A DNA stretch of 64,000 nt from contig CM049312.1 of the NCBI GenBank assembly GCA_026874595.1, positions 24,421,956 to 24,485,955 of the forward strand. The letters run 5' to 3'. Below the pieces are notes generated by a model. That model did not search any database and was not told the DNA's origin. It saw only the letters and a list, made by a program, of their open reading frames with translations. Source of the DNA: Sipunculus nudus. Lineage: Eukaryota > Annelida > Sipuncula > Golfingiida > Sipunculidae. This document shows, piece by piece, positions 24,235-36,559 of the stretch. The position numbers and the translations under genes are program-made. Position 1 is the first letter of the stretch; every line of letters starts with the position of its first letter.

Positions 24235-26085
24235 GCAGGTTGTTAGGGCAATCATTGCAGATGATATTGCTGTGATTGGCTGCAGCGTTAGGGTGCACGA
24301 CAAGAACCTACATACATTGATATTACCCGCCCGAGGATGTGGTCTGGTTTTTACTCCGCCAAATGTGCTAAAAAAGCATCTGAAATTGAATTCATTGGAA
24401 TGAGATATAAAAGTGAAGGTGTTGCCAGGACCCAAGAAAATCCAAAAAAAGTTGCTGACTTTCCAAACCCTACTTGTGTCAATCAATTTCTATATTTTCT
24501 TGGGATGGTACAATATATTGCACCCTTCATACCTAGACTGTCTGAGAAAAAGTCGATCCTTCGTGATCTTTTCAAGAAAACGTGTCTTGGGTATGGACAA
24601 AGACACACTAGAATACATACGAATCAAAAAAGAAAGAGATCGGTAACGCAGTTATACATGAACAACCAAGATTCACAAAAAAAATCCATATTCAAGTGGA
24701 CGCTTGGCAGAAAGGCTTGGGCGCAGCGTAACTGCAAATAGATAAGCATGGTCAGGAAAGAATAATGGCTTTGGCATCAGAAACAATGGCTCGAATTGAA
24801 TAGAGCTAAGCAAATGTTGACGCAAGATGCTCGAGGTAGTTTTCGGCGTAGCCCTGCCTAGGCTTCGCATTTACTTTTTTTACTAAAATGCTCAATGAAA
24901 ACGTGATTCCATGTACCGATAAGGTAACTCAGTACCAGCTCTTAGCACTAAAGCCCTTGAAAAGTACGTATGGTGAATCCCTGATATTTGTATGTCAGGG
25001 CGTCAAAAGGCTCCCGGCGATTCCCTTGTAATACGCGTATCATGGCGTAACGCTTCATGTGGTTAGCATCGTTGCTATGACAACAGCGGTCCCACGGACA
25101 ATAGATAGTTTGACGAGCTTGGTATCACAGGCACTGAAATCCTGGGTTCAGGTAGTCGATGCATTGACCTTCGTGCCCTGCGATATATTGCTGCTGTTCC
25201 AGCATTACTGTCCATGGACCTAATGAAGGTGCAGTGAAGACACTAAGGCAACGATTTTTTTAATGTGTATATGTTCCCCCAGCCGCTACAAAGCTACCAG
25301 CACGCAGATAGCCGTGATCGTTTGAGCCAGTGGGTACATGTATCACAGTTTGCGTTCGTCGCGTTACACCTGTATATCTCACAGTGATTGGCTGACCTAG
25401 AGATACATTGTTAACAGGCACGCATAGAAGAGCGTTTGCCTGATAAACGGTGACACAATGAGGGTGAGGGTTATATTGTTGAATGTATTGGCATATTAAA
25501 ATGCGCGAGGACCTAAAGAAATTAAGACTGATTAACTGGGGATATCAATAGCCATCTGGAAGCCCGCAATGGGCGGTGACTGAATGAAGCATGTTGGTTT
25601 TGAAAAAAAAATATTCTGGGCAGACCACCAATTACTCCTCACGTCACTCGAAGAGCCCTAAGTTCAGGGAGGTGGTGATATTTGGCGCTGACCGTTCCAC
25701 AATGGATGGAGTTAACCAGACGATGAATCAGTTTGCAGCAGAGTTTTTTTTTAATTCAGAATTTACAGCGATGTGACAGGGCCTGTTCTAAGCTATGCGA
25801 CTAAGCGGGTTAATTTGTTGCCTTTGCCAGAGGGAGGAATCAGGTTCTACAATTGCATCGACAGGGCCGGTCTATCGTCGAGGCAGAACGTTTACACACT
25901 TATGTATATGGATCACAGCTCGCTGTTAAGGATATAACTATATGGTATGTTTATTAGATACAGGCCAGGTAGAGAACACCATCTTGCAGATTTACTGTCT
26001 CGGTTAAAACCGCAGCAAGCTCCAACAATCAGACGAATGAAGACCATTCACACAGTCATATGGTCAGATGACAAGTTCGTGGGAA
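24235..26085 (+). pseudogene. Ty3/gypsy-like pol fragment: RT end and RNase H, broken
   Basis: At 24253 the reading gives IIADDIAVIG (the reverse transcriptase ADD box), then VHDKNLHTLILPARGCGL after small shifts. The frame 24337-24600 gives KASEIEFIGMRYKSEGV, NPKKVADFPNP and FLGMVQYIAPFIPRLSEK, the typical gypsy thumb/connection. Near 24690, IQVDAWQKGLGAA, DKHGQERIMALASETMARIE is the RNase H start. After about 1 kb of unrecognised sequence, 25945-26030 reads RYRPGREHHLADLLSRLKPQ, the conserved RNase H end (YRPGKE..LADTLSR). Stops and shifts throughout. The element interrupts the interval where copy 1 should have a lectin exon. Confidence 0.8.
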
Positions 26086-27648
26086 CTTAAACGGCAAACC
26101 AGTTAGGGTCATGAATTCGTGCCGTCATTTGACGTATGGTCAAACGGTTTGCCTAAAAGTGCTCAACATTGGCCAAAGGACCTAAGGCCATGGTGGTCCA
26201 CTAAAGAATTTAGATCCGTAGAGGACCAGTGACATATGCAAGATCATCTTCTTATTATACCTTTAACAATGAGACGGTATGTTTTAAAGAAACTACATTA
26301 TAGTTACGCTCCCGAGGCAGCGGGAATCTTGCGCTTCGAAAGATGCAACTGATTTTCATGCTGCCAGCTTTGACCGTTTATGATATATTTAGACACCAGA
26401 TGGCGGTTTGTTGTCCACTGAAATAAACGTGCGTACGATGTGACAAGCAGCCAATCAGATGCCAATAAACAAACACTCGACAGGCATCTGGCTTCGCCCA
26501 TTGCCGCGCTTCAAGCGCCTCTTGATCAGTTTCCGGTCGAATTTAAACTGCTCCCTCTGCATTCTCGCATCATCGACCGATTCGATTATGACATTATAAC
26601 TGTGTTAGCGTAGCCATGTATCTGTTGTCTGCAGAACTGAAACCAGCCAGCGAGGTGTGCACGCAGCCTTTGTTGTTACGTTTCGTTTGAATTACAGCTC
26701 ACCGGCCAAGAATCCTATGTGCCCAGGGCCCTAAGCAAACCACGTTAGGGGCAATTCTCTCTGAGCCTGTGGCCTGTTCAGACGGTTACGCTGGCGGATG
26801 AGCTGTCACTCAAAAAGAAATTAATATGATTGGCTCCGTGTATCCTCGCTTGGCTTTGTCTTCCAGCACAAGGTCTCATCTGATTGGACAAAAATACAGT
26901 GTTCCCCTCTGGTGTTGCAATTCAGGATACGAGGTAATAACAAACAGCGCCTTACGATATAGGAAGTAGCCCTATAGGTAAAGCGCTGTGTAAAGAGCGT
27001 ACATTATAGTCATCAAGGTTTAAAAAAAAGAAACTGGGAGCGGAACATGTGTATACTGGAGAACATTGATAGAAACATCGAAACACAAGTTAAAGGTTGT
27101 AATATGGGTCGTAAATTTTCTCGGAAGTAAAAAAAAAACAGAGTTTGATTTCATATTGAGGCATAATTAAACATTGACACACACCCTTTGAACGACCCAG
27201 TGTAATTTGTTGTGCCGATGCTCCAAGTTACATTTAAAATATTTACACTCCTGCGACTGTGAGTGTTTACCGATTGATATTGTAAAATAGTAATTTTTTT
27301 ATCCAGTGAACGCAAAATTATTTTCTTTACCTGCAGAATCTTAATCCAAATGATGAATATTTATTCCACGATCAGATTTACACATGCTATGATTCATCAT
27401 TTCACGGCAGTTTGTTTTATACAAATGATTTTATAATCTTTTTAAACCCTTAAACACAAAGTATGCCAATATGATTCTATTTTAATGGTTCTATTTCAAT
27501 ATTATGTTAATCATGTTGGTTTGTAGAGAAAAGTTTCAGAAAACAGAAATGTATAAATCGTTTAAAATGTACTACTACAGACAATCGGTACGACACTAAC
27601 ACTCCATTCAAAATATTATCGGTTCAACCGAAAATGACATCAACAAAC
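26086..27648. other. Intron/retroelement flank, no recognisable gene
   Basis: 26280-26900 is richer in CpG than its surroundings and contains 'agccaatcag', which could be LTR or promoter sequence of the gypsy fragment. I cannot define ends. The rest is AT-rich. Confidence 0.35.
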
Positions 27649-27739
27649 CCATTCTCCACTGAAATATTCAAAGCTCCCTTCTCGTCTTCGATCCTTCAGC
27701 AGAATCCAAAAGTAACTTCTAGCCAATCTCCTTACAAAG
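27649..27739 (-). CDS. Copy 1 C-type lectin exon 2
   Basis: 91 nt, phase 2 to 0, the same length as copy 3. It encodes FVRRLARSYFWILLKDRRRE, GSFEYFSGEW. FWILL stands for the WIGL motif of C-type lectin domains. Acceptor CATACAG and donor GTTTGT. Open frame. Confidence 0.78.
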
Positions 27740-27992
27740 CTGTATGGGGACATATCATGTTAAAATATGAACTTTAATATCTTGGCAAATGGCAGAATAC
27801 ACTTGCTTTAGGCGCTTATGATACGGACAAAAAAAAGGACAAAAGTATTGAATCACGGGTTGTAAATATTACTAGGAAACCCAATCGATAGAAAACTGAA
27901 TCGCGCCTCTATATATGGGAAAGGTTCTTCAGAATAACGCTTAAGAAAAATCACATTGACGTAAAGTGTTATAATTAGATATCAACATTCAC

Positions 27993-28134
27993 GTGTTATG
28001 TGCGTAGTTTGGGATCCTGGCTAGGTCTGCCCCCTTCGATCGACAAACTCTGCGCGCCGATTCCCAGTTCCACGATCCATGTATATAAAGATAACAATAT
28101 CCCCTGAAGAAGCGCCAGCTTGTATTGGGACAAT
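27993..28134 (-). CDS. Copy 1 C-type lectin exon 1
   Basis: 142 nt after TTTCAG, phase 1 to 2. It encodes DCPNTSWRFFRGYCYLY, GSWNWESARRVCRSKGADLA. The order CP..W..F.G.CY...W..A...C...GADLA is the N-terminal half of a long-form C-type lectin domain. Open frame, and one codon longer than copy 3. Confidence 0.82.
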
Positions 28135-28288
28135 CTGAAAAACAAAACAAATTTCAACTAAATTGCACAGATTCTGCTTTTTTATTTGCTGTTCATTCAA
28201 TGTTAATATTTACTTACAAATACTGAATATTTGATAATTCAATATACATTTATATCAAGTTAAAAAACACTTATTAATGATACTAGAA

Positions 28289-28308
28289 TAATAATAATAA
28301 TAATAATT

Positions 28309-28363
<55 letters not shown>

Positions 28364-28370
28364 TAACAAT
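28289..28370. repeat. (AAT)n/(ATT)n microsatellite
   Basis: A run of AAT units passes into ATT units, forming a self-complementary trinucleotide tract next to the donor of a copy 1 exon. Confidence 0.95.
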
Positions 28371-28380
28371 TATTTCCTAC

Positions 28381-28573
28381 TCATGTGTTTGAATCCACGT
28401 TCCGCCTTCAGTCCAGATCGATCAATTAGTGCAGCCCCTGGGCATTCTGAGATTGTAGGCTGCGTCAACGTTTGCATGTCAGAGTTACACGCATACGTCA
28501 ACGTACTGGAAGACGTACGAATGGTTCCTCGGATAAGCTCCTGTACTTTTACGAGCCGCAGGTCATCATGTCT
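28381..28573 (-). CDS. Copy 1 two-cysteine exon (unknown domain)
   Basis: 193 nt, phase 0 to 1, acceptor TTTACAG, donor GTAGGA. It encodes RHDDLRLVKVQELIRGTI, SSSTLTYACNSDMQTL, TISECPGAA. It shares DLRL, STLTY.C.SD and a second Cys with the copy 3 exon. The pattern faintly recalls half a sushi/CCP module, but I do not recognise it. Open frame. Confidence 0.65.
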
Positions 28574-29660
28574 CTGTAAATAGCATCATGCCTTTTGTTT
28601 GACTGTGGTTTGCTGTTCAATTGTTATTCTTTATAGATTGCTTCTTGTTACCTGTCATTCATATATTGCCAATCATATACTAGGGTTAACATCATATAGG
28701 CGAGATTATATTTTCGAGATTTCCATATTCTATTGTTTCTCTGCTTTATTTTCGCACTCTCGCACAACAATAAATTAGTGTCTGCATTATTCCGTGAGTT
28801 AATTATTTCAAGTAGATTGCAAATTTTACATATAACCAATTAAACATGGAAACTATTGTTTATCATTAGCACTTATTTTGAAAGATTCGATACCATTTAT
28901 AATACCAAATTTGTACTTACGGGTACATACAAGATCAATCATTAGAATTTAAAAGTGTACAAAAATGCAACCACGTGAACAACGTGATGACGGTAAATCA
29001 TTGGTTCAGATGACATAGTATTATTGAGGCAAATTAAATCATCTACATAGCAGTTTCCGTAAAAGAGGTTCTGGTCATTAAACTAAACAACGAAGTGCCT
29101 GTCTACTTTATAAAAATCCTTCAACCTGTGATATGTGTGCTAAAATGAATATTTTTTTTTATATTAGCCAGTATCCAAGGTTAATTAATGAAGTGAAACG
29201 TGGTGGACAGGGAACGAACAATTGAAAGCACATTAAACTGCATCTTGAATTGGATATGACTAACTCATTGGCCATTAAAAATGTAACTGTCCACTTGATA
29301 AACTTGCTGCATGGACCTGCAGGAGATTATTTCTGTCCGCGTGTCAGCCGCTTTACCTTACAAAATACCTAATGTTGGTTCGACAATAAGATATACACAT
29401 ATATGTAAAGGACACAAGTATTATTAGACCGAAGTGAACGTGTAATTGTATTTTGTTTGTTGGTAGCATGGTACATTGTTTCATTTCCCCTCGATGTCAC
29501 GTTTGTCATTCAGTGATTTGTTCACTGAACAATACCATACTCGGAAGAATGAGTGTTCTGAAGGCATGTTATAATCCACTAGTGGATAAAGATTATTTTA
29601 GTTACAGCAGCCTACAGATATTAAAACTAGAGACCCATGGTTCACGACACTCTAGCTGAA
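28574..29660. other. Intergenic between copies 1 and 2
   Basis: No signal-peptide exon for copy 1 was recognised. 29440-29520 ('catggtacattgtttcatttc') resembles 34332-34400 and 41310-41360, a dispersed repeat relic. Confidence 0.4.
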
Positions 29661-30240
29661 TGTGTCCATAAGGGTCAATTTATGAGGTTTTTTTTCAAAT
29701 TTGGATCCTGTGATCACGTTTGAAGCCAGTCTGTCCACCCATACTGGAGTTGTCGTCTATAAACTAATTTTTTGAATGGATGGGCCCTGTGACCTTGACC
29801 TTTGACCTTGTGATTCCAAAATCCAAAAGAGTCTTCCCCTATTGGCAGGTCATATTTATGTGGAAGATTTGGAATGATGAGTTTGGCCTAAAATGCATCC
29901 ACAATATTTTCTAAAGAAGTGGATCCTGTGAACTTGACCTTTGACCTCAGAAACCCAAATTGCAAACGGTTCTTACGTTGTCAGTAGGTCATATACTGGT
30001 CCAGTTTGAAACTAATATGTCAATTCAATTTTTAATTATCATTCAGAAACAAATATGTGGAGAGAAGACCCCTGTGACCTTGACGTTTGGCCTTATACCT
30101 TCATGCATAATCACTTAAAAGTTTTAAGGCCAGCGTTTGAGATTTGTGCCTTGCTAACGAACGGACAGACGCCCGGACGGATGACGGACAAAGCGTCATT
30201 CCTATAACTTTCAGTCAACAAGCTGAAAACGGAGTTAACG
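29660..30240. repeat. TGACCT-rich dispersed repeat, three ~140 bp units
   Basis: The block 'cctgtgaccttgacctttg' recurs at 29786, 29925 and 30071, about 140 bp apart with decay. It ends in 'ggacagacgcccggacgg', a GGACGGAC tail like that near 46675. Each unit contains adjacent TGACCT hexamers. Confidence 0.65.
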
Positions 30241-30330
30241 TCTTGGTCTATTACTATTTTGGTTTATGTTATCGAAAGAATTTGTTTGTTTTTCCCTGCG
30301 CACATTGAGGCACAGCTCCAATCTCTCCTA

Positions 30331-30510
30331 TTGAGACCCGGGTTGCCATGAGAGTGAGTTGCTGGGGCCCGTCCAAGGTCGATAGATTTCGCCGCGTCTT
30401 CCGGTTTCCTCCAAATCTACAGACTACCGAACGCAGCCACCCAGTTCATTATTTATTTAATCTCACTTTTTCTGTCCTGTCAGGGATGACAGCAGAAAAG
30501 TTAGTTTAAT
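30331..30510 (+). mobile_element. SINE fragment, 5' truncated
   Basis: 'gacccgggttgccatgagag', 'ggcccgtcc' and 'ttccggtttcctcc' align in order with the body of the SINE at 55258-55580. The tRNA-like head is missing. Confidence 0.6.
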
Positions 30511-30970
30511 GTTATTTATTGATTATTATAAAGTAGGTTTAATCGACATTACATATATATAGAAAAGAATAAACAGCAAAAGTCGTATGAGGGGATACGA
30601 CTTTTTTGTGTACTCATGTTCTATATATATCTCTATGAAATGGATCAGCATGGCCTTTCCGACGTCTTTCTATAATATATTTACAGAAAGACATATTCTG
30701 GTAGGCGTAACAATTTAAGGTGAGTTCCCCATGAGCCTATAGGACATAACTTGAAGTGCAATGAACTGTGTCATTTGTAAGAAAATTTGGAATGATTTAT
30801 AAACATACATAGTAAGTTTGAAACTCGGGTCATTCCGTAATGCAGCATCAAGCAGGTGTTCCCCAATTTTACAATCTACCCTTTGTTTACTTTTGATAAT
30901 CTAACGTTACAAAGACGAACTAGATTTTAACCTTTGTGTAGTATATGTTAACATTTGTGTCCCGTTAATA

Positions 30971-31251
30971 GGTAAAGTGTGCTGGGTTTAAACATCCGAG
31001 CCTAATGGCTCACCAGGCCTGAGCTTATACCGGTTTCGGTAGCGTGAAGCGATTTATAGGATCCTACTGGATGGGACGCTAATCCATCGCAGGTTACCTT
31101 TCAAAGTATTTACTGGTACCCATTTCTACTGCTGAGTGAACAGAGGCACACTTGCTGTTGGGACCTTGCCTATAAGGGTCTTGGCACGGTGAGGGTTTTA
31201 CCGGTCATGAGCTCGGTACCTTAACCATTACCACACCGCCCCCGCCCCACC
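30971..31251 (-). mobile_element. tRNA-derived SINE in unit A
   Basis: Flanked by the 14-bp direct repeat gtgtcccgttaata (30957-30970 and 31252-31265). Body matches the copy at 39515-39789 ('agcttataccg', 'cggtagcgtgaagc', 'tgttgggaccttgcctata'). The tRNA-like head is damaged: most of the B box is deleted near 31200. Confidence 0.8.
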
Positions 31252-31387
31252 GTGTCCCGTTAATACTTAGCCGAATATATTAGGTGACTAAATGTCACAA
31301 GGTCTGGAAAGTTAACTTAAAATAAGATTTAATGTTATGCCACTGTCTGCCTTTGCCGTGGAATAGACATTAAATGTCTACACCAGC

Positions 31388-31806
31388 ATGTTATTAAATA
31401 CCACACAACAGATCAGCATGTTATTAAATGGAAAACAACACACCAGCATGTTATTAAATGGGAAACAACACACCAGCATGTTATTAAATAGCAAACAACA
31501 CACCAGCATGTTATTAAATCAGAAACAACATACCAGCATGTTATTAAATGGGAAACAATACACCAGCATGTTATTAAATGGGAAACAACACACCAACATG
31601 TTATTAAATGGCAAACAATACACCAGCATGTTATTAAATAGCAAACAACACATCAGCATGTTATTAAATGGCAAACAATACACCAGCATGTTATTAAATA
31701 GCAAAAAACACATCAGCATATTATTAAATGGAAAAAAAACACACCAGTATGTTATTAAATGGGAAACAACACACTAGTATGTTATTAAATGGGAAACATC
31801 ACAGAA
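31388..31806. repeat. 30-bp minisatellite, about 14 copies
   Basis: The unit is close to 'caccagcatgttattaaatg' plus 'ggaaacaaca'. Because 30 is a multiple of 3, it yields open frames on both strands reading MLLNGKQHTS repeats. These are not genes. Confidence 0.95.
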
Positions 31807-33770
31807 ATAACTTTCCCTCCGCAAGGGTTTATTCCTGACCTGAGTCTATCGTTTTGGCTTGTTTCATTAAACAAAAAATTGCAAATTTTCGCACTGTTAG
31901 AACTGGCCTAACTATGAACTATACGTGAGCTTAATAGTATATTCAATAAATGAATAATTATATGTAGATCAGTTGAGACCAACCAATCAGGTTACCGGTT
32001 GTAATGCAAACAGTGAATCTCCTGACAATCACAAGAGTGACAAATAATTTTGGCGACTTTCCCCAAATCAACAACCTCTACTAATACCCGTGCCTGCATG
32101 TTTATATATTCAGGTATACTTCTTATACAAAGGACACAGTATAAAACGTTCCCTGAAAAAAAGATAAATAATGAGATAAATTGCCCCCCCCCCCCCCGTT
32201 CCGTTAAAGTACTGGGATTTGCAGAAAAACAGTGACAATCTATGCTTTCATTAATAGCTCTTTAAAATTGCAAGCTCGACATTTCCAATTTTTGTTAGCT
32301 TACTGTGGTTGTCTTCTTATTTGCGGTTGATTCAAATTCGCGATATTCGCGGTCGCTCTCTGACCACGAAATTGAAACCACGCAGGTTTGAATGTATATA
32401 TATATACCAGGCCATGATCGTTAATATCAGAAGCTGCTATTATAATTATAGTTGGCGACAGTTGAGATTAATCTTCAGCTACGTGGTGATGTCCAACGAG
32501 CCTCGTGCATATAATTTAAGTGATTCAGGGAGAATTAAAAACAGGGCCCATTTAAAATAATATCGGTTTGCTTAGATGGAAAACCCGTGACCCTTTGCAG
32601 GGATGTGCTGCCCCAGTGGGCGCGCCTGGCAGTGTTTTCTGCCGCCCGGCACAGGGCTGAAGTCTGGAAAGTGTCAATGCCCGCCCGGCAGTAATATTTT
32701 AAAATTACGTGTATGTGCGCCAGGCCAGGTGACATTCACTGCCGCTTAAAATGAATATTGAGAAGAAGGTACTCTTTCATACTGTGCCGTATTTAGTAAT
32801 TGTTAATAAATCAAATTTGCCCTCAAAGGAGTGAACGAAGCCGCTAGGGTAGCGCCACCTTGTAATTGTATAATGGACTAATTCTGTCACTACCGAAATC
32901 ATGACGCGCCAAACGATGTTTAATTGGATCCCGCACGTGTCGGCTCAGCCGTCCGTGACCGTTCGAACATGCGATATCCGGAAAGAGAAATAATAGACCT
33001 GGATAACCATGAAATCAGTGGTTTATGAAATAATTTTGTCATTACAGTTCATAGTTTCATATTTGATAATAAAATATATTACTAGACTAATGCTAGAGCG
33101 CAAAAAAGGAACCCCGTGAAACTTTTAAAAATACAAAAACCGCGAAAATTCAGCCCCGCCAATATAATGGCAACCACTGTATACAAATTAGAATGTGCAA
33201 TTTTTAACAAGCACAGGTATATTTCATGAAATATTAATAATATTAACAGAATGGGAACACCTCAAAAGTTGCTATCCTCCCTGCTAGAATATACCTTATT
33301 TTTTATTACACTAGATTGTTCCAAACATCTTCCAAACACTATCTTCTTCTGTCTTCCTATTTAAATAAATCATCCGGCGTTTGGTCCTTTCTTAATGCAG
33401 TCAGAAAACCAGTCAGTTTACAAGACGCCAACCCCCCCCCCCGGTTTCTGTAAGCCCTTATATGACATGCAATGACAGGGATATTTTAATTTTTTCCAGA
33501 CTTAATAAATTCTCTTAATATTTGTAATATTTTAAACAGAGAGTTATCACATCATAAAATTTAGATTGGGTGAACAAAGTATAAATTATTGCACATACTT
33601 TAATCTAATAATCCTTAATATGAATACATGACTTATTATCTCCAGAGACTAAGTTACCACATGGAAAAATCAAGAATAATGTATCAGCGATAGGTTTACT
33701 TCTATCTCTAACTTAATGCGAATGAGAGGATATATTTATGTTAAACTTATGTTTTGAAAATAGCTTCAAA

Positions 33771-36330
33771 TTTTTATTTATATTTCTTGTCTGAAATTCG
33801 AGAAGACTAAATCACCGACTTTATGCAATGCTGAGGAGCGTAGCCCCCTAGTTCGATCGTAGTTTCTGTTATATTCTATCCAGTGTAGATGAATATTTCA
33901 GTTATTTCAGGTGCGTCTTTTATCACAGCATTTTCGAAGTATGTATTTCATTTAACTCGTTGTTGCCAACATTTTTTTTTTAAATAATAAACGTTTTGAG
34001 CATTGGTTGTACAAGAATATTGTCGTAAACGTATGACGCAGATACGAGTAGGTTAAATCATTGTTATTTTGAGTAAATCGTTTATATAATTAAAGTACCA
34101 GGGCTCTCTGCCAGTGCACTGTTACCATAGGAACTACATACTTGCTTGGCCATGACCACCAAACATAATGCAGGTACCATCCATTGGGCCAACATGATCT
34201 ATGGACCACTGAAGAATTCTCTATGCCTCAAAGTACCAACTGGTTGATATAAAATGTCTAGACTGTTGTTCCTGGAATGCGCGCTGCATAGTTGGACCAA
34301 AGACTCAGACCAGACATAATTATAGTTTGTAGACGTATAATTGTGTTCTGTTTGTTTTTTCATGGTACATTATTTCATTTTTATCCGGTGTTGTCATGGA
34401 TATCAATCAATTTATATTTAAACAGGTTGTCATTACTCTGTCGTGTGCATGTCTTTTGGCATAATTTAAATTGTATGTTTCATTACTTTATGTGTTTATT
34501 TCTCGTTATAGAAATTATTAGATATGTGCTCTGTTTATACTTGACATATATTGACGAATCTTTAGTATTTTTTTTTAAGTTCTTCCTATATTCGATTGCA
34601 ATACACATTTCGGTAAATGAAAAAGACTCAACAGCATTTATTGGTTAAATTACACTAGTGTGTAAACATATTTTAAAAGTGGGACGTGAGTTATTTTCTT
34701 CTTACTGTTTGTCTTGTTATTGTTTAATACATAATCTGATTTATTGTTTGTATTTAAGGGAGACCTGTCTATGTTTTATCATTTTTTTTTTCAGGAGAGA
34801 GCATTTCCCATTCACAATATCGCACGCATCACAATCTTCTTATTTTTTTTTGCAATTTGGCATGCATTGGCCCCCGCCGGGATTCCTTTATCCATTTCAC
34901 CTGGTTTCTATACAGATAATTAACCTTCTGCAAAAAGCTCCAGCGATGAGCTTTATTACATGGAAAGGTCCACAGGAATACAGTTTTAAACTTGTTTAAC
35001 ACCACAGCCTTTTTTAACGATTTATCAAAATGTCTGATCTTATACAAAAGTGACAGTTAAATAACGAGGCTTTCTTTGTTTGCTGTGCAAAAAGGGCTTG
35101 AAATTAAACAAGTTCAGGCGTCCTTTTTAGGATACACAGCTGTTTAGAGCAAAACTTCATTATGGCCATTAAGGCCATATAGCGTTTGTTTCCCAATTTC
35201 TATCCACTCTAGAATTCAGGGGGAAAGATATCTTGCTTTGTGTGCAATACAAACCTCTTCGATTTTCAAATGTAGATCTTTATCACGCATATATTTTTTA
35301 AACAGCGATTATATAATACAATATATTTTCTAACAATATAGCCATTATTTAAAGCATCTTTAAAACATTGTGTCCATGGCATTTCGCCCGCTCATAATCA
35401 GCATCAACGGCGGTTTTTATGTGTATTATACTGATACCTCCGAATAAAAAGGTTAAGGATAACTCAAGAACTTACATCAGAAAATCGTATTAAACCAATA
35501 CTTCGTTTTCGACGGAGAAACCTAAGTAATTCGAATGATCGGCAAAGTAACTAAATATTATGTTTTATGAATGGAATCAGAACTTGCTCAGAAAAATGCA
35601 ACTCCGATGATTGTGACTGGCTCCTATTCAGTAAAAATGATTTGTGTGGACTTTGCTCAGACAGCCTGACCGCCGGCGGGTGTTACAACGTTACAAGTTT
35701 TGCCAAGGAACTAATGGCTTGAGGTGGCCGGGGTAGAACATAGGGCATATATTGTATGCCTCTTATTAGCAGTGATAAATGCTTATTAAACGACGTGTAA
35801 AGCAAAAAAAAACCACTTCCATAGAGTATTTTACATATGCTGCCAATAAATAACATGTTTTCTACCGATGATGAATATACACTTTTTAGTGCAGATACCA
35901 CGATGTACGTTGAGAGTCTAGTTTTCTCAAAGGATCTTCCGGGCTCTCACACAACATATAATTTACCATGATTTACCAGACAACTCCTGGTAAGCTATGA
36001 ATTCCTTAATTTAGAAATTGGCGTGCAAGTATTTGCATGGCGGTCTGGCTGAACGTATTTGTACGTGTAGTTAGATCAAATGAAATGCACGCCGCATGTA
36101 GCACACTATCCATATATAAATAAGCCATATTTACTAGCTTGAGGTCAACTGCCGGGAATTGTCAACCTTCAATTTAAATGTCTCTGACGACCCTTGTCCC
36201 TATGGCGTAAACTGATTTCAATATCTAATACTTTTGGACAGTAAATATCACTTTTTGCCTATGAGGGATGATTGGTTTCAGTTTGTGTATTTCTACCCTT
36301 TAGAAAACCGTAGCGGAATTTAGAGGAAAG
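33771..36330. other. Right part of unit A and flank
   Basis: Up to about 35660 this is duplicated at 40755-42340. A fragment of the same kind, further diverged, lies near 44080-44300 and 29440-29520. No copy 2 transmembrane exon was found between here and 36449. Confidence 0.45.
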
Positions 36331-36333
36331 CGC

Positions 36334-36448
<115 letters not shown>

Positions 36449-36559
36449 CCTTGGTGACACAGATGCCAAGGCAACCACCGTTATTTCGATTAAATGACAG
36501 TTCTTCACAACTCCCGTAATGTAATAAACAGTCTTTACCCCAAAATACCGTTACGCAGT
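36449..36559 (-). pseudogene. Copy 2 EGF-like exon 3
   Basis: Reads DCVTVFWGKDCLLHYGSC, EELSFNRNNGGCLGICV, homologous to copy 3 DCASGFWGNDCSNRCGRC. 27 nt shorter, still in frame. The acceptor AG is GG (bases 36560-36561), so splicing is unlikely. Confidence 0.72.

Larger units (their letters stand above)
14894..28573 (-). pseudogene. Receptor copy 1: lectin/SRCR/EGF/TM gene, incomplete and damaged
   Basis: Minus-strand paralogue of the copy 3 receptor. Recognisable exons, in transcription order: two-cysteine exon (28381-28573), lectin exons 1 and 2 (27993-28134, 27649-27739), SRCR-like exons (20724-20851, 20385-20565, 19569-19675), linker (19257-19389), EGF-like 1 (18240-18378), EGF-like 2 (17486-17620) and the transmembrane exon (14894-15068). 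Splice phases match copy 3 where sites survive. I find no signal-peptide exon, no third lectin exon (its expected interval holds a gypsy fragment) and no EGF-like 3. EGF 1 is out of frame, EGF 2 has an in-frame TAG, and SRCR exon c lacks a clean acceptor. Most likely a pseudogene; a shortened transcribed product cannot be excluded. Confidence 0.75.
30957..35660. repeat. Segmental duplication, unit A
   Basis: Collinear with 39501-42340: SINE, 30-bp minisatellite, 'ctccgcaagggtttattcc', 'ggcgactttcccc', 'gtagccccctagttcgatcg', 'gttgaccaaagactcagacc'-like sequence, and 'ctccgatgattgtgac'. Unit A has an extra ~1.47 kb (about 32300-33770) that is absent from unit B. Open frames at 34292-34648 and 34658-34999 are not preserved in unit B. 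Confidence 0.85.

Noticed and set aside
28900-28960. Possible copy 1 signal-peptide exon with GTAAGT
   Set aside because: The peptide before the donor is too short and not hydrophobic enough.
31388-31777. Open frame of 129 codons with MLLNGKQHTS repeats
   Set aside because: It is the translation of a 30-bp minisatellite. Both strands are open for the same reason.
34292-34999. Two long plus-strand frames in duplication unit A
   Set aside because: The matching part of unit B is interrupted, composition is AT-driven and no domain is visible.
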